DNA of 64,000 nucleotides from positions 818,501 to 882,500 of the forward strand of contig NC_059363.1 in assembly GCF_019703515.2 (NCBI RefSeq), in the 5' to 3' direction. The position numbers were made by a program, and so were the translations under genes. The stretch comes from Myxocyprinus asiaticus. Taxonomy: Eukaryota; Chordata; Actinopteri; Cypriniformes; Catostomidae. Positions 33,491-45,850 of this stretch are shown here, one piece after another. The notes below the pieces were generated by a model. That model made no database searches. It saw only the letters and a list, made by a program, of their open reading frames with translations, and was not told where the DNA came from. Position 1 is the stretch's first letter; every line of letters starts with the position of its first letter.

Positions 33491-35690
33491 TAAAGGAAGG
33501 GCGTAGGTTTGTTTTGAAAGTTGGTAGGGACATGTTGCAATAAAATTCATATTTTTGGTATTAAGAAAATGCATGTAAGTCAGTCTGGTAATATAGGCAA
33601 AATAACATTATTTCCTCATAAAACAAGCCCCATTTCCTATTTCTCTGCCCAACCACATTAAATATTTGCCTTTTTTTTTCTAAAGAATAAACAGATTTAG
33701 AACTGACCACTAGGGCGGCACAATATGGAAGAAAAATGGGATATTTGATAAACTTGTTGGACAATGTGATGGCAATATGCAGAGACATGTGATCTTAATT
33801 AAATGCACTTGTTACACTCACAATTAAGATAATCTGAAACTGCATTTTCATTAATCGACCCGTTAACCTGGCACAGTCATTCAAATTCAAAGATGTCTTC
33901 CTCAAGAGGGCGGTTAAAGCAGAATCTTCCAAAACTCATGCAAAACTCAGGACGTTTTTTTGACTTAGACAGAAAACATGTGTACATGGAAAGCAGGCTT
34001 GTTAAAATCTACTAATTTCAAGAATTGGACCTAAGATACAAAAGAAATCTGCCGGTGTAATCTCCGGAAAATGAACACCGTTTATGCGCTACTTTAGAAC
34101 AAGTTGGACAATAATTTACACATGAATAATAATACTGAGAAACTTTAATAGTGATTAAAATGAAAATAAAATGTAGTATAAAGTTAAAGTATTTTCTAAG
34201 TGGTAAAATTGTCCAAATATTGGTTGGGACATTTCCGATTTTCCAAAAGTTGGTAAGGACATGTCACATCACAAGCTGTATTCGTCCAATCACCGTTATC
34301 AACCTCATAAATATGCTAATATTAACCCAGGTTTCTAAAAATGTACAGTGTGTAACATTGGAACCCGAATACCCAAGATCAATTCCTAACCCAGGGTAAA
34401 GTATGAACCCAGGATTGTATTTACCTAGAGCTAAGAGTGACCCGGGTTAACAATTTCAAATAAAAAGCTCTATTGAGTTGATGGGTATTTGGATCAATTA
34501 CATGCACGTTCGTTTCAGACCATTCTGGCGTGTTTGGGGTACGTTGCGGCGGCCTCCTCTTTGGCTACTAATAATTAAACTTGTACATTTTATTTTCTTA
34601 AAGATCCTCTGACAAAAGCACATTTATCTCTTTATTAATCCAATATAATCATGGAAACACAGTTCATCTGTTCATCTTTATTTAAACAGATGTCTTAGAT
34701 CACATTATTTCCCCTGGAGCTCTTGAGGAACATAAAAGACGGCCACTTCAGAGAAATCACAAGCTTTAAAGAGCTCAACTGCTTTCCTGAGACATCCTGC
34801 CTTCACAGGAAAATGTCTGAGGTCGACCCACCTGTGAAACCTTCATACCACCTGATGATGCTCATCTGATTTGATCAAAATGCCCCCAATGCAAAAAATC
34901 CAGCCGCATTCAGCTGTGTTTTCATGCAATCATGAGTACATTCATTTTCTGATTGCAAAAACCCTTTTACGATATTGAAGCATCTTCTCTCACTGATATC
35001 TTTAAAGTCGCTTCTCGGTTTGAGTAGCAAGTGAGTGACCTCAGCATGTGACCCCCTCCCCTCGCTGAGTTCTGATTCGTTAATACCATCGCAGACACTT
35101 TAAAACTCCTGCGACTGGGTGACCTGCACATGACACCATCTGCAACGCAGCCAAACCAGCCAGAATGTCTTTAAACACACAAACGCCTTCAGTCAGCGTG
35201 TAACTCAATGGCCGGCAGCACTGAAGTGGTCGCGGGAGATAAAGACAGCAGGAGTGAAGGGTGACTAATCAACCCTCCCTTCACACACCAAAACATTTAC
35301 ACCAAATCGAAACAATTTGACAACCATGTTACAGCTGTCGACTGTGGTTGAAATGTTAAAAGTCTGCCACATTCACTGCTAAGAAATGGAAGAGGAGTGA
35401 TCAATTAAACGACCGCCTCTGACATTTTTCACTAATTCCCTGTCCAGCCTAATCTCATGAATATTATGCGACTCTGGCGACACGCTAAACGTCATTACAC
35501 AGTTCATCACATGTATCGCAGCAGTTGCAGGGTGAAATGTCCACTGTGTGGCACTAAAAGCAAGTTAAATGGTCTCCCAAACAGATGAGGAGATTGAGTT
35601 TTAAATCAACAAAACGACCTCCCTACCCTAAACCTAACCGATAGTGTCATGTAAAGCAAATGTGAGATGAAAAACATTTGTGGTGCTTCT
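33491..35690. other. Gene-free stretch, nothing recognised
   Basis: No exon or RNA gene recognised. The stretch around 35030-35290 is less AT-rich and looks unique. Confidence 0.4.
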
Positions 35691-35699
35691 ATGACACTT

Positions 35700-35800
35700 T
35701 AAGTTCAGGTGTGGACTCACGTGCTCTTCGGAACTTGTACCCCGCTCCTTTACATCACAAGTGCAATGCTCTATCAGTTGAGCTACCGTGCAATTTGATC
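35700..35800 (-). repeat. tRNA-like SINE head or decayed tRNA
   Basis: The minus strand reads GGTAGCTCAACTGATAGAGC (A box) and GGTACAAGTTCC (B box) at tRNA-like spacing. The acceptor arms do not pair well, and the sequence continues into a body at 35500-35700. A tRNA-derived SINE is therefore more likely than a working tRNA. Confidence 0.55.
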
Positions 35801-36905
35801 ACACTCGAACAAGCTTGTAAATTTAGCTAATTATGTAATGTAAATGTTAAAATGAGTGATGTGCTGTAGTAAAAGTATTTAGATGTCATAAGATAGAATG
35901 TAACACCTCTAGTGTTCATTTCACCAGGAAACTGCCGCAAGATGTACCACGTGACACATAAAAATCACTTTGCAAATATGTCGGTATAGTAATGTGATTC
36001 TATGGACCAGGTAACTTAATGCAATGCCTAATTTTGACATCAAATCAACACAAAGCTCACTGAAATAAGAACAGGAGCATTACGCAAATGTAAACACTAA
36101 CCTAAGCACTTTCACAACTACTCATTTCTACTAATTGATAATGTGTCCTGCACAGCTCAGATGATTCAGGTGAGAAACATGAGCTCCATTTAAACCAAAC
36201 AAATCTTAGAAGTCTTAGAACTTCACTGTGCAGTTCACTTATAATGTGTTTTGTAAATGCAAAGTGCCAACAAAAGCTTGATGCAAACTTGCTGCATATT
36301 TCACACTAATTCTTTTGACATGCAAATGAGCATGCAATTCGCCACAAATGTTTGCCAAAAGTTTGCAGGTCTTCAACGGTAGTGGTGAACCTGCAGCAAC
36401 CATTTGGCAATAACGAAGAGTTTGCTGCAAAGCTAATTTGCCTGTGAAACTCACAGCCAGTCTGCCAGAACTCTTGATATTTGTATGGGTAAGTCATAAG
36501 ATCTGCAAATAGTTGACACTGACTCAACGTGCTGACAACCAGCAAAACTAACTGACTAGTTGAAGCAGCCCTTAACGTTTGTGATATGCGAGTTCATGTT
36601 TGCAGAGGATGAAATCAGAAAATGACCATGGCTTGTCAGTTCTTGCGACACACTCTCATGAGACTATATCATTATAATGACTTTTTGCCTGCACCCCCAA
36701 ACATCGCCCTTGGTCTGTATTTTAAATGTAACTCTGATGCCGTATTAAACTCATTGCTTTATCATTTAATTTTCATGTTGATTGCCGTGGGACACAGAAT
36801 GTGTCATAAACAACAACAACAAAACACAATAAAATTTTCATAAAGGTAATCCTCCTTTTGTGCGTTGTATCTGGGTGGTCCGTTTGTGTGTGAGGAATAA
36901 ATCTA
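35801..36905. other. Gene-free stretch, nothing recognised
   Basis: Short frames at 36239-36843 show no domain, signal or splice context. Confidence 0.4.
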
Positions 36906-36907
36906 AA

Positions 36908-36991
36908 TATTCTGGGTTCAACACAAGTTCATCTCAATGGACAGCATGTATGGCATAATGTTGATTACCACCAAAAAAGTCCTTTTCTTAA
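36908..36991 (+). repeat. Cyprinid interspersed repeat, left part (split by MITE)
   Basis: TTCTGGGTTCAACACAAG, GACAGCATGTATGGCATAAT and GTTGATTACCACC match 46985-47060. The repeat continues with TTAAAAAAAAGCACAAATG after 37771, so the element between was inserted at its TTAA. Confidence 0.6.
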
Positions 36992-37774
36992 AAAACGTTT
37001 CTTGCATTCGGGTCTTTTTTGACCCGGGATAGTTAGATAAACAATTTTAAATACCACATAATTCTTTGTATGGGAATCAAACTTTGTGACTTTGTCAAGA
37101 CTATCAAAATACACATAATAATTTTTTTCAGATTTGTTAAATAAAATAGTTTTTTTACGTCTTTTGCGTTTGTGGGTCAGATTTGACCTGGGCATCAACT
37201 GTGGTTGATAGTTTTTTCTTATAAACACTTTACTTACAATTAGCATCTTTCCCATACCGCTTTCCCATTTGCCTTAAAACATAGTTTTGTATGAGTTGTA
37301 CAGTTGTTTTGATGATGTTTCGTTGAAAAAGAATACGTTGGTTTCAAACATTTCAACCACCAAGTTGTTTTGAGCAGTTATAAGAATTAGGAAATTCATT
37401 CAAATTACTAGTAATTCTCACATTAGATGTTAATATAAATTTTAAACTATGTCATAATTAAATAAAATTTCAAATAAATGTTGATAAAAGATATGTCTGC
37501 ACATATATCACACTGGTTTTGATGTAGTTAATGTATATTTTGTAATGTCAAAGAATTTCTACATTTTATTATTTAAAAAAAAAAGGCATATTAATTAATA
37601 ACTTTTATATTTGTTAGTTAACATCCAAAAATATAAATCTTTTTACATGTATAAACAGTTAAGAAGTTATTAATTACTTACAATATAGTTTTAGATGAAA
37701 AACATCGGGTTATGAATGATTTATAAGCTGAAATTCCACAGGGTCAGAATTGACCCACGAATGCAAAAGGTTAA
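36988..37774. mobile_element. piggyBac-like non-autonomous element at TTAA
   Basis: TTAA occurs at both ends (36988-36991, 37771-37774). Inside are imperfect inverted ends carrying TTGCATTCGGGTC and GACCCACGAATGCAA, with GGGTCA-TTTGACC palindromes just within. No transposase frame is present. TTAA targeting suggests the piggyBac or Kolobok type; the superfamily is inferred. Confidence 0.62.
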
Positions 37775-37799
37775 AAAAAAGCACAAATGTGGGTGATCG

Positions 37800-38965
37800 A
37801 ATGGTTTCAGAAGACAATAAATGCAGCATAATCATTTGGAATACTTTTATGTCGCTTTTTTGACATTATTGGAATAAATTATTGTGACTTGACTTTTATC
37901 TGCTTGTTTTGTCTTTTATATTGTTGGTTGGTTATATTGTTGGTTAGGTTTAGGCATGGGATTAGGTTAGAAATGTAAATATCGAAATGATAGTATAATG
38001 TAACTAAACTAATAGGTTTGTAAGTTTAATGAAACATTGTGGTTAAACATGCATGATAAATCCGAAGTTTGGAATCCACTGAACTTCATGATGCAGGCAA
38101 AAAGTCACGACACATCCAAGGCCACGAGAGTCTCATCTGAACGTGATTTTCAGTGAAGGTGTCTCAATGTCACACGGTTTGTGAGCTGTGCTAAAGTGCA
38201 GCTGCAGTTCACAGTAGATGACACATTCTCACGGTTTCACTGACAGAACTGTCAAACTCATGGTTGATATTGACACGGGTCGCCTCACGTTTAACACTTG
38301 CAAACGATTGATAAAGACAAGATTCAGTTTTGCGAAATAATGGCTTTGAACGCGCTCACATCTGCGTGCTGATGAACAGCTCGTGGAAACGCTTTACATG
38401 AGAAAATGACATGTTCACTGGAGGGGTGAAAAGTGACACGAGTGAATAAAGCAAAGGAGGACATTGAGAATGAGAGCTGGTGAAATGTTACAGACAAAGA
38501 GTCTCATATGAACTCCAGAGCACTGCTCTCTTTCATGTTCAGGTGAGCAAGGGGTGAACAACACAATATATATTTCTCCTGTCAGTCATACTGATGTATT
38601 TATCTTCTGACAGGTCCACCGAGAGATTTGCGCCCCAAACAAATTGCTCGTCTTCTTCAATAATGCTTGTCTTCTTTATTTCTTCACCTCAGGCCAGGCA
38701 AGATCTTCCCTTTTCTATTTTCCTCTAAAATGACAGCTGCTTTCATCTGCTGCCCGAGGCTACACAGTGTACAGTCTCACCAGCACGCTTCACAACACAC
38801 ACACCTGGATACCACACTGCAGTGTTGAGGAGTAACTAACTAAAAGCAGCTATTCCACTACTTAAATAAATAATATGGTATTAGAGGCATTGCCTATTCA
38901 TGTTTATCAAGTTATTTAAAGAATAGGAACCAGTATGTTCATTTAAATGTTACACAGTCATTGCA
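37800..38965. other. Gene-free stretch, nothing recognised
   Basis: No gene or repeat family recognised in this spacer. Confidence 0.4.
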
Positions 38966-38969
38966 TGTA

Positions 38970-39650
38970 AATATGGAGTGCCGCAGGGATCAGTTTTAGG
39001 TCCAAAATGATTTATTTTGTATATGAATGACCTTGGGATGATATAAAAACTGTTCAAATGTATTTTGTTTGAGGATGATACAAATGTATTTTATTCTGGA
39101 GAGAATTTATACAAGTTATTAAATATAGTGGCAAAAGAATTGGAAAAGGTAAAAAAATCATTTGATAAAAATAAATTGTCATTAAATTTGCGGAAAAACA
39201 AAGTATATTATATTTAGTAATAGAGAGATTAAAACAGATTGCCAGACAGAAATAGGCAATGCAATAATTGAAAGAGTAAAATAAACTAAGTTTCTAGGAG
39301 TTATTATTGATGACAAATTAAGCTGGAAAGCACATATAAATCAAGTGAAATCGAAAGTAGCAAAATCGATTGCACTTTTGTGTAAAGTCAAAGGCTTGTT
39401 AAATGATAACAATTATTGTGCCTTATATTACATATTGTGTTGCAGTTGGGGGAAATGCTTATAAAATGTATACTCATCAAATTTTATATGCTTATAAAAA
39501 AGCAATAAGAATTATTAGCAGAAGTAATTATAGAGAACCATCGAATCATCTATTCATAAAACTACAGGTATTGAAATTTAAAGATATGGTGGATTTAAGT
39601 GTTGTTCAGATTATGTATAAAGCATCCAAGCATTTATTAACCAAAAAATT
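38970..39650 (+). pseudogene. Non-LTR reverse-transcriptase fragment
   Basis: Begins in RT block 4 with [11 protein letters not shown] (38972-39004), then LFEDDTNVFYS. The catalytic box at 39068-39079 is FEDD rather than FADD. It continues with NKLSLNLRKNK, TKFLGVIIDDKLSWKAHINQ, VPYITYCVAVGGNAYK and KKAIRIISRSNYREP. Stops and one or two frame changes are present. The 5' part is missing and the 3' end is cut by a SINE at 39651. The clade is unresolved (Jockey/CR1-like by appearance). Confidence 0.82.
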
Positions 39651-40070
39651 GGGGGTCTGGGTATCTCAGTGAGTATTGACGCTGACTATCACCCCTGGAG
39701 TCACAAGTTTGAATCCAGGGTGTGCTGAGTGACTCCACCTGGGTCTCCTAAGCAACCAAATTGGCCCGGTTGCTAGGGAGGGTAGAGTCACATGGGGTAA
39801 CCTCCTCGTGGTCGTGATTAGTGGTTCTCGCTCTCAATGGGGTGTGTGGTAAGTTGTGTGTGGATCGTGGAGAGTAGCATGAGCCTCCACATGCTATGAG
39901 TCTCCGTGGTGTCATGCACAACGAGTCACATGATAAGATGTGCGGATTGACGGTCTCAGAAGCGGAGGCAACTGAGACTTGTCCTCCACCACCTGGATTG
40001 AGGTGAATAACCACACCACCACAAGGACCTACTAAGTAGTGGGAATTGGGCATTCCAAATTGGGGATAAA
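39651..40070 (+). mobile_element. HAmo-like SINE, full length but diverged (copy 3)
   Basis: Starts GGGGGTCTGGGTATCTCAGT, with a B-box region CAAGTTTGAATCC, then CTAAGCAACCAAATTGGCCC, ACCTCCTCGTGGTCG and the end GGGCATTCCAAATTGGGGAT. It interrupts the RT fragment at KASKHLLTKK. No clear target duplication remains. It is more diverged than copy 2, so it is probably older. Confidence 0.88.
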
Positions 40071-40074
40071 ATAA

Positions 40075-40684
40075 TAAAAATAAAACGAGGTTTGCCTTTT
40101 ATTCTCTAGACTTGACCCCTAATCTTTTTATATTTAATAACCTGTGATTCATCTTCAAACATGACTCTGCTGTAGGGTCATAATGAAAGTGTCAGGTTTC
40201 ACTGCTGAGAATCAAACAGTGGCATGTTTCCTTGAATTATGAAGCTACAGAAACCTGAGCCAACATGTCTGTACAAATGAACTATTGTGGATGACTGTAG
40301 AATCCCAAACATGTATTAGCAGAAGCGATAAGAAGAACACCACAAAGCCAGCTGCTTAGAAAAGCCTGATACACATTTACAGTAAAGAAGCCCCAAATAA
40401 TGTTCAGTTACCTGACAAATGTGTAACTGCCATTGCATTAAATAAAATACAAAACAAGTATCATTTATTTGAAAGAAATATAGCACAAGTACACTTGTCA
40501 AGTAAAGCATTTGACAAAAAGAAGTTTGCTCGATTTGAAACGCTCAAACAATAGATGCAGTGTTGAAAATCACTCTCGATGTGCTGAACTCCACCTGTGT
40601 TTCTCTGCTGGGACACCTGTGTGAACTTCATATGGTACATCTGAAAATCACCAACACACCAGTTGATGCACTGAGCAAAAATTG
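40075..40684. other. Gene-free stretch, nothing recognised
   Basis: No coding or repeat signature recognised. Confidence 0.4.
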
Positions 40685-40885
40685 AATCCGCACTGTAACA
40701 AATGTACTGTAAAATTGACAGTAATTTACTGGCAATTTTAGTTGCCAGCACAATTGTAAATATACAACAGTATACTGTAAATAATTATTACAATTGAACT
40801 GTAAAAATACAGCATACTGTTGTAAATATGTACTGTAAAATTACCCATACTTTTACAGCAGAATTACTGTAAAATTACTTGAATA
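40685..40885. repeat. TTTACAGT-type palindromic repeat cluster
   Basis: TACTGTAAAATT, AATTTACTGGCAATTT and AACTGTAAAAATACAGCATA recur in both orientations, as at 13900-14360. Probably a decayed MITE cluster. Confidence 0.5.
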
Positions 40886-41009
40886 CTGACTGAAAAAACA
40901 AAATTACAGCAACATGACAAAGACAGCAACTTGGCTAAAGAGATCCAATCCATTTCTAAAAATGCAACTTAACTTTCTTATCTCAAATATGCTGTAGTAG
41001 TTTCTTCAG

Positions 41010-41037
<28 letters not shown>
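41010..41037. repeat. (TG)n microsatellite
   Basis: About 13 TG units. Confidence 0.95.
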
Positions 41038-41040
<3 letters not shown>

Positions 41041-41599
41041 CGCTATCTACAACCCTCTTAGCTGTGTGTGACATATGTACAGTATGGAAGCCCTGAACTG
41101 CACTATGAAAAAAATGTCACTAGAGCCTATGTTCCTGAGCCTATGTTCTACCATTTTTGTTCTATCCAAAAAAAATTTTTTCTCTCAAAATTATTTTTTC
41201 TCCTCAAGAGGCAAGACAGGAGAATTTTTTTGCTTGCTAGCTAACAATTAGCAAGCGGTACCAGCCTCGGCCACCAAGTGCCACTATCAGTAAGCATGAA
41301 ATCTTGTACTTAAGGTGACAGATGACAGCTGTGGTAATTGATCTGTTTATTTTTATTGCTGTAGAATACAAAAGGAATGTTTTGCAAATCTTAATCAAGG
41401 AAAGAAACATACTGTATATAATGTTTGAGAGTCTACTAATACTTGAGATCCCACAATTAAATGAATATACCTCAGGTTACTATATTTCATATGGCATTCG
41501 TTGTGAAGTGTGACAACGGGAGTTCTTTCTGGTTTTTTTAGATGACATTAACCACTGGGAATATCGATGCTGCTATTGATATTGTGCTTTTTTTAAAAT

Positions 41600-41839
41600 T
41601 TGTTGGCCCATGTAAACATGCGCTACATAGACGTCTTTGACCGTTACGACACCTCTCGCTCTGTTTTCAATGCTGTGTTTAAAGGGATGACTCGTGTTAA
41701 AGTTGCCCAATTCAGTGCACTCTTTGGAGCGACTCGTCAGCTTCAACCATGGCACCGTGTCGAGTTAAAGGAAGATGCAGAGCTGCTTGAAGAAATGGTG
41801 CACGCTTCGTATTCAATAATCGTCTGGCTTTCTGGTTGA
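41600..41839 (+). pseudogene. Unidentified coding-like fragment
   Basis: The 79-residue frame has amino acid composition and codon use like real coding sequence: MRYIDVFDRYDTSRSVFNAV, then FGATRQLQPWHRVELKEDAE. There is no Met context, the 5' side is AT-rich non-coding, and the frame ends in VWLSG and a stop. An AATAAA at about 41981 lies downstream. I do not recognise the family; it could be a processed gene piece or a transposon protein. Confidence 0.3.
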
Positions 41840-41989
41840 CCGTGGTCTGTTAAATGAGGGGAAGCACTGAGAACTTTGCGTCTCTTATATATTGCAACGT
41901 AGGCAATGCTAGTCCTTTTGTTGTGATGTGTGTACAAATGGTAATGTTAATCTTGTTGTAAGTAATGTAATAATGTCTGGATAAATAAA

Positions 41990-42390
41990 ATTATGCCTGG
42001 CGGAAGGCAGCAGCTTCTCCGTCTCCTGGCAAACCGCTCCAGTACCAACGTACCATACCTCCTCGACGTTGCGACCCTCCAACAGCGGCAAGGGCTATCC
42101 GACAGCACGTCCCTCCTCCCTCCTGGGTTTTGGCACCAACGTAACAAGTTTTACAGCATGGGCAAGGAGGAGGTGGGAACTGGCAGAACAACAATGTAAA
42201 CTTTAATGACAGAACATAACTCAAACATAACTTAAAAGTGCTTTACAGCAAACAAAACAAAGACGCACACACACAACACATGCATCTCTCTCTGTCTCTC
42301 GAACTGGCGTCCCGGCCCCTCCTTATCTCTCTCCCGCTGATTAGACAACTCAGCGCCAGGCATGTGTCATCACGGCCCGGCCATGCCCTC
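41990..42390 (-). mobile_element. Possible LTR and primer-binding region of an LTR retrotransposon
   Basis: On the minus strand, a block with ATTAAAG-type signal, GTTCTGCCAGTTCCCACCTC and GCTGTAAAACTTGTTACG is followed by TTGGTGCCAAAACCCAGGAG. This resembles an LTR end plus a tRNA primer-binding site with leader. There is no second LTR and no gag or pol nearby. It is a candidate remnant. Confidence 0.4.
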
Positions 42391-42399
42391 CTCCTCGTA

Positions 42400-45000
42400 A
42401 AAACATGCAATTTTTTTTATTTTTTATATATTTTGTCTAATGGTACTAAAAACAGTTTACAATTCTGACAATTCTTTCATATGTCCATCTTTACAGGGTT
42501 AAATTTGTCACTGTTTTTGACTTTTTAAGCAGGTTAAAAATTACCCAAACATAACAGGAGGGTTAATTCAGCGAGTGGCATCCAGTTATCATCTCGGAAA
42601 TAAAATGGTTACTTTGCATTTGTATTCCAATTTGGGACACAGTATTCCACGTAATGTGATCTGCAAATGCAGTATTCAATGCACACAGTAAATTCACATA
42701 CTGTGCACCAAATACATACTATATAGTAAGAACAGTATGGCAGTGTGTTTATCTGAACATACAGGAACTATTTTGATATATTTGTAAGTGCATTTTAATT
42801 CTGTCTACCTTCAGACACTTACAACTACAAATAGACCAGGCTGCTTGAACTTTGACCCTCATGGCTACCAGCTAGAAGGGGTCAGAAGCTTGACCTTGGG
42901 CCCCAGGCCTCCTCCATCTGCAGTGCTTAATGAGCTGCCAATCAAGTGCATAGCCACGCCCTCAGGGAGATCTGAATGAAGCAGCGTTCACTCCACAGGT
43001 CTTCATAAAGATCCACATGAGAACTGTGTGAGTAATGAACTTCAAAAGGCAAAGTGTTTCATTTTTGGATGTTAAAATACTTTCTTGTATCACTGCTAAA
43101 TATGCAACTATAAGAAAGCCATTCGTAGGTTGACTTCCCCGAAAAAGTGTAATTGTTCATTGTTCAAAGAATCATTTGAGATACGAACTGTGTGTTAGAG
43201 TTAAAAGAAGTATTGTTAGCAGGATCAAGACTTTGTGGGGGCGACTCTTCACTTATAGTGTGTGTGTGTGTGTGTGTGTGTATAATCTCAAATCAAGTCT
43301 GTGTGCTTTCAGGATGAGTAGTCACTTTTTTAATGGCCACTGGACGGTGAATGCAGCTCTGATTGCAGTGAATGCGACGGGTTGTGCTGCCAAACAATGA
43401 AGCACCTCATCCAATCATGCGGAGCTCAACGACCGCTCTCCCAGCATGCCGAGCGGGTCACATGAGAGAGGGTCTTGCCGTCTAGTGTTGGACAATGAAG
43501 AACTGCTCACAAGAGTCTGCTACACGGATACAGGACAATAAGCGCCTATGCTGAAGTCTTTAAAAATGAACGTGCTCTTGCCGGACACATATGTCAACAA
43601 TGTCTCATGATCAGCTGAGTCACAAGCTCCACAGTTTTAAAAAAAGATAAACAAATGCAACAGAATACAACTGAATGCAGGTGTTTCAAAATGCATTGTA
43701 AAGGTTTTTTAAAGGACTATTTTAAAGATGAAGTGTGTAATTTCTGCACCAACAAACATAACTGCATAAATAAAAATTAATTTTAAACAGCTTTCCGAAT
43801 ACACCCTTCGTCTGCCATTGGTCAAACTAACAAAGAGTCCCGCCCCAAACTCACGCCATTGGTTGAGTCAGTGTTGTTTTATTGTGCTTGACGGGTCGCT
43901 AAAAATGTGCCACAAAGCCACAGTGTTTACACTTTTCAGGGAAATCAACATATGAATGGTTTACTTATAGTTGTCTATGTATATTAGGATGGGATAAGAG
44001 AAAATATTTTATCATCGTAAAACTGCACACATCAGCTTTGAGATGCATGGCATGAGATGCTAAAAAACATCCTAAAATCTATTACTATATATCTTTTATT
44101 GCAAAAAACTTTCATAGTCCTCATAAATAAAGAATATTGATAATGCATAGTAATAGGAACATAACTGTCTTGAAATTTCTTGTTAAAGGTGGTAAATTTG
44201 CACTTTCAAGAGGAGCGTGTTGACATGAAAGATGATGGAAAGCAATGACTTTGCAAAATAACATCAATGTCAGTGCTTTAGTGCAATAACATACATTTAT
44301 TATATGTGACAGTGAACTAATGTTAAGCTAATGACTCACCCTTTGTGATTAATGTTAAGCAAATTTATTAATAACTGGTTAGACTTCATGCAACCCTGTG
44401 TCCACATGTGTGGACGTTGTATTTTGGCTTCGCTATACGCAACACATAATTTAAATGAATTAAAAATGACTGAATACTGTTCACAAGACTCTACACTGTC
44501 ATTTAAGGGTTAAACTTCTGCTGCACCGCGTCATGTGACACAACAACATGATGTCGATTTCCGTGAAACGCTCCTACGGGTGTAGCGCCAACAAAAGTGC
44601 CTCTGGTAAGAAACCTGTTTAAGATGTTTCATTGAAATCTGTTTGGTTGTAAAGAGTAGAGTCTCTAGTTTTATTTGATATGCTGCTTTAAAAAATCCGT
44701 TCATTTTTCACACATCAGCACGCTGATAAACATGATGTCCACATATGTGGATTTTGGGACATTATTCCCTCAAAAGTAAAAACAATTATATTTTGAATAA
44801 CTTTAAACATGAACACATCTGTGTGTAATTTCGCTACATTTTAATATAACTTTTGTTATATTTTATTGTTATCACTGTACAATCCAGTTCTATTCATTAA
44901 CATTAATAAATGCATTCCTATATTTACTGTACATTATCACATTGAGAATAAATGTATAATAATAATTGTGTCTTTCAGAGGCTTTATATGGAGTTAGGAT
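42400..45000. other. Gene-free stretch, nothing firm
   Basis: A (GT)n lies at 43258-43281. GTCCACATATGTGGA-type motifs at 44400-44415 and 44738-44755 recall the inverted repeat family at 45-47.8 kb. No exon recognised. Confidence 0.4.
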
Positions 45001-45036
45001 GAAAATAAGGTGCATTTCAAACTGTTCTGAGACCAG

Positions 45037-45603
45037 TGCAGACAGACAGCACACTGGAGGTTAAGTCATTCACTAAATAGGGAGCAAGGGAGCATCCTAT
45101 AGCTCTCTATGCAGTTAAGTGCATTCACTCCTAAAATCTGATCAAAAGTTCAGTTTCAGGCTGCAGATGATGTTTGGATCACTCAACATGTTTGACAGAC
45201 ATGTGACAATGATAATCAGTACATAGATTCAGAATTTATAATGTATCATTTTATTTTAACATGATTGACAGTGATTGGATGATGCTGGACATTACTTTGA
45301 ATCAGAATTCATTATGATAATTTCTGATGTAATGTCTGTAACATCTCAAAAACATGAATAATCAACACTCCTGGACACATAATGAACTATTTGCTAAAAA
45401 AAATTCGGACTTTCTATAGATTGCTATTATTTAAAATTTCACAACTTACTCCTGCTGTCCACATATGAGGACATTAATTTGTAGGAAAATTATTTGCTCT
45501 AGATTTTTTTTTTTTTTGCTTGTTTATTAGGTGCTACTAGTTACAGATCAAAAAAGGAAATGGAAAATGCACATAGCAGTCACGCTCGGGTCTCAGGAGG
45601 ATA
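45037..45603 (-). repeat. Inverted repeat arm, left
   Basis: From TGCAGACAGACAGCACACTG to GGGTCTCAGGAGG this arm is the inverse of 47077-47831. Shared blocks include AAATAGGGAGCAAGGGAGCA, GATGATGTTTGGATCACTCA and GTCCACATATGAGGAC. It lacks about 165 bp present in the right arm. It looks like one copy of an interspersed repeat in reverse orientation. Confidence 0.75.
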
Positions 45604-45619
45604 AAACAAGAAAAAATGG

Positions 45620-45850
45620 CTTGAGAAGCAGAATGGCATAAGATATGAAGTCTAACAAAATTTGGTGTGGTTTATGCTTAAAACGAGAAATAACTATTTT
45701 GCCAGTGGGGTAAGAAAAATAAACATGTTTTCCCTTTTAATCAAGTTTTATTTTCTTACCCATTGACAGTTTTATTTTTCTTGTTATAAGCAAAAACTCA
45801 TTTTTTTGATTTCTCTGAAAAAATAAAATAAATAATCTTATGCCATTTTG
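45620..45850. mobile_element. CTTGAGAAGCAGAATGGC MITE, copy 1
   Basis: Starts CTTGAGAAGCAGAATGGCAT and ends in the inverse TTATGCCATTTTG, with a GGGGTAAGAAAAATAAACAT centre. It is homologous to 57473-57728 but lacks the last few bases of the right end. Confidence 0.7.
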
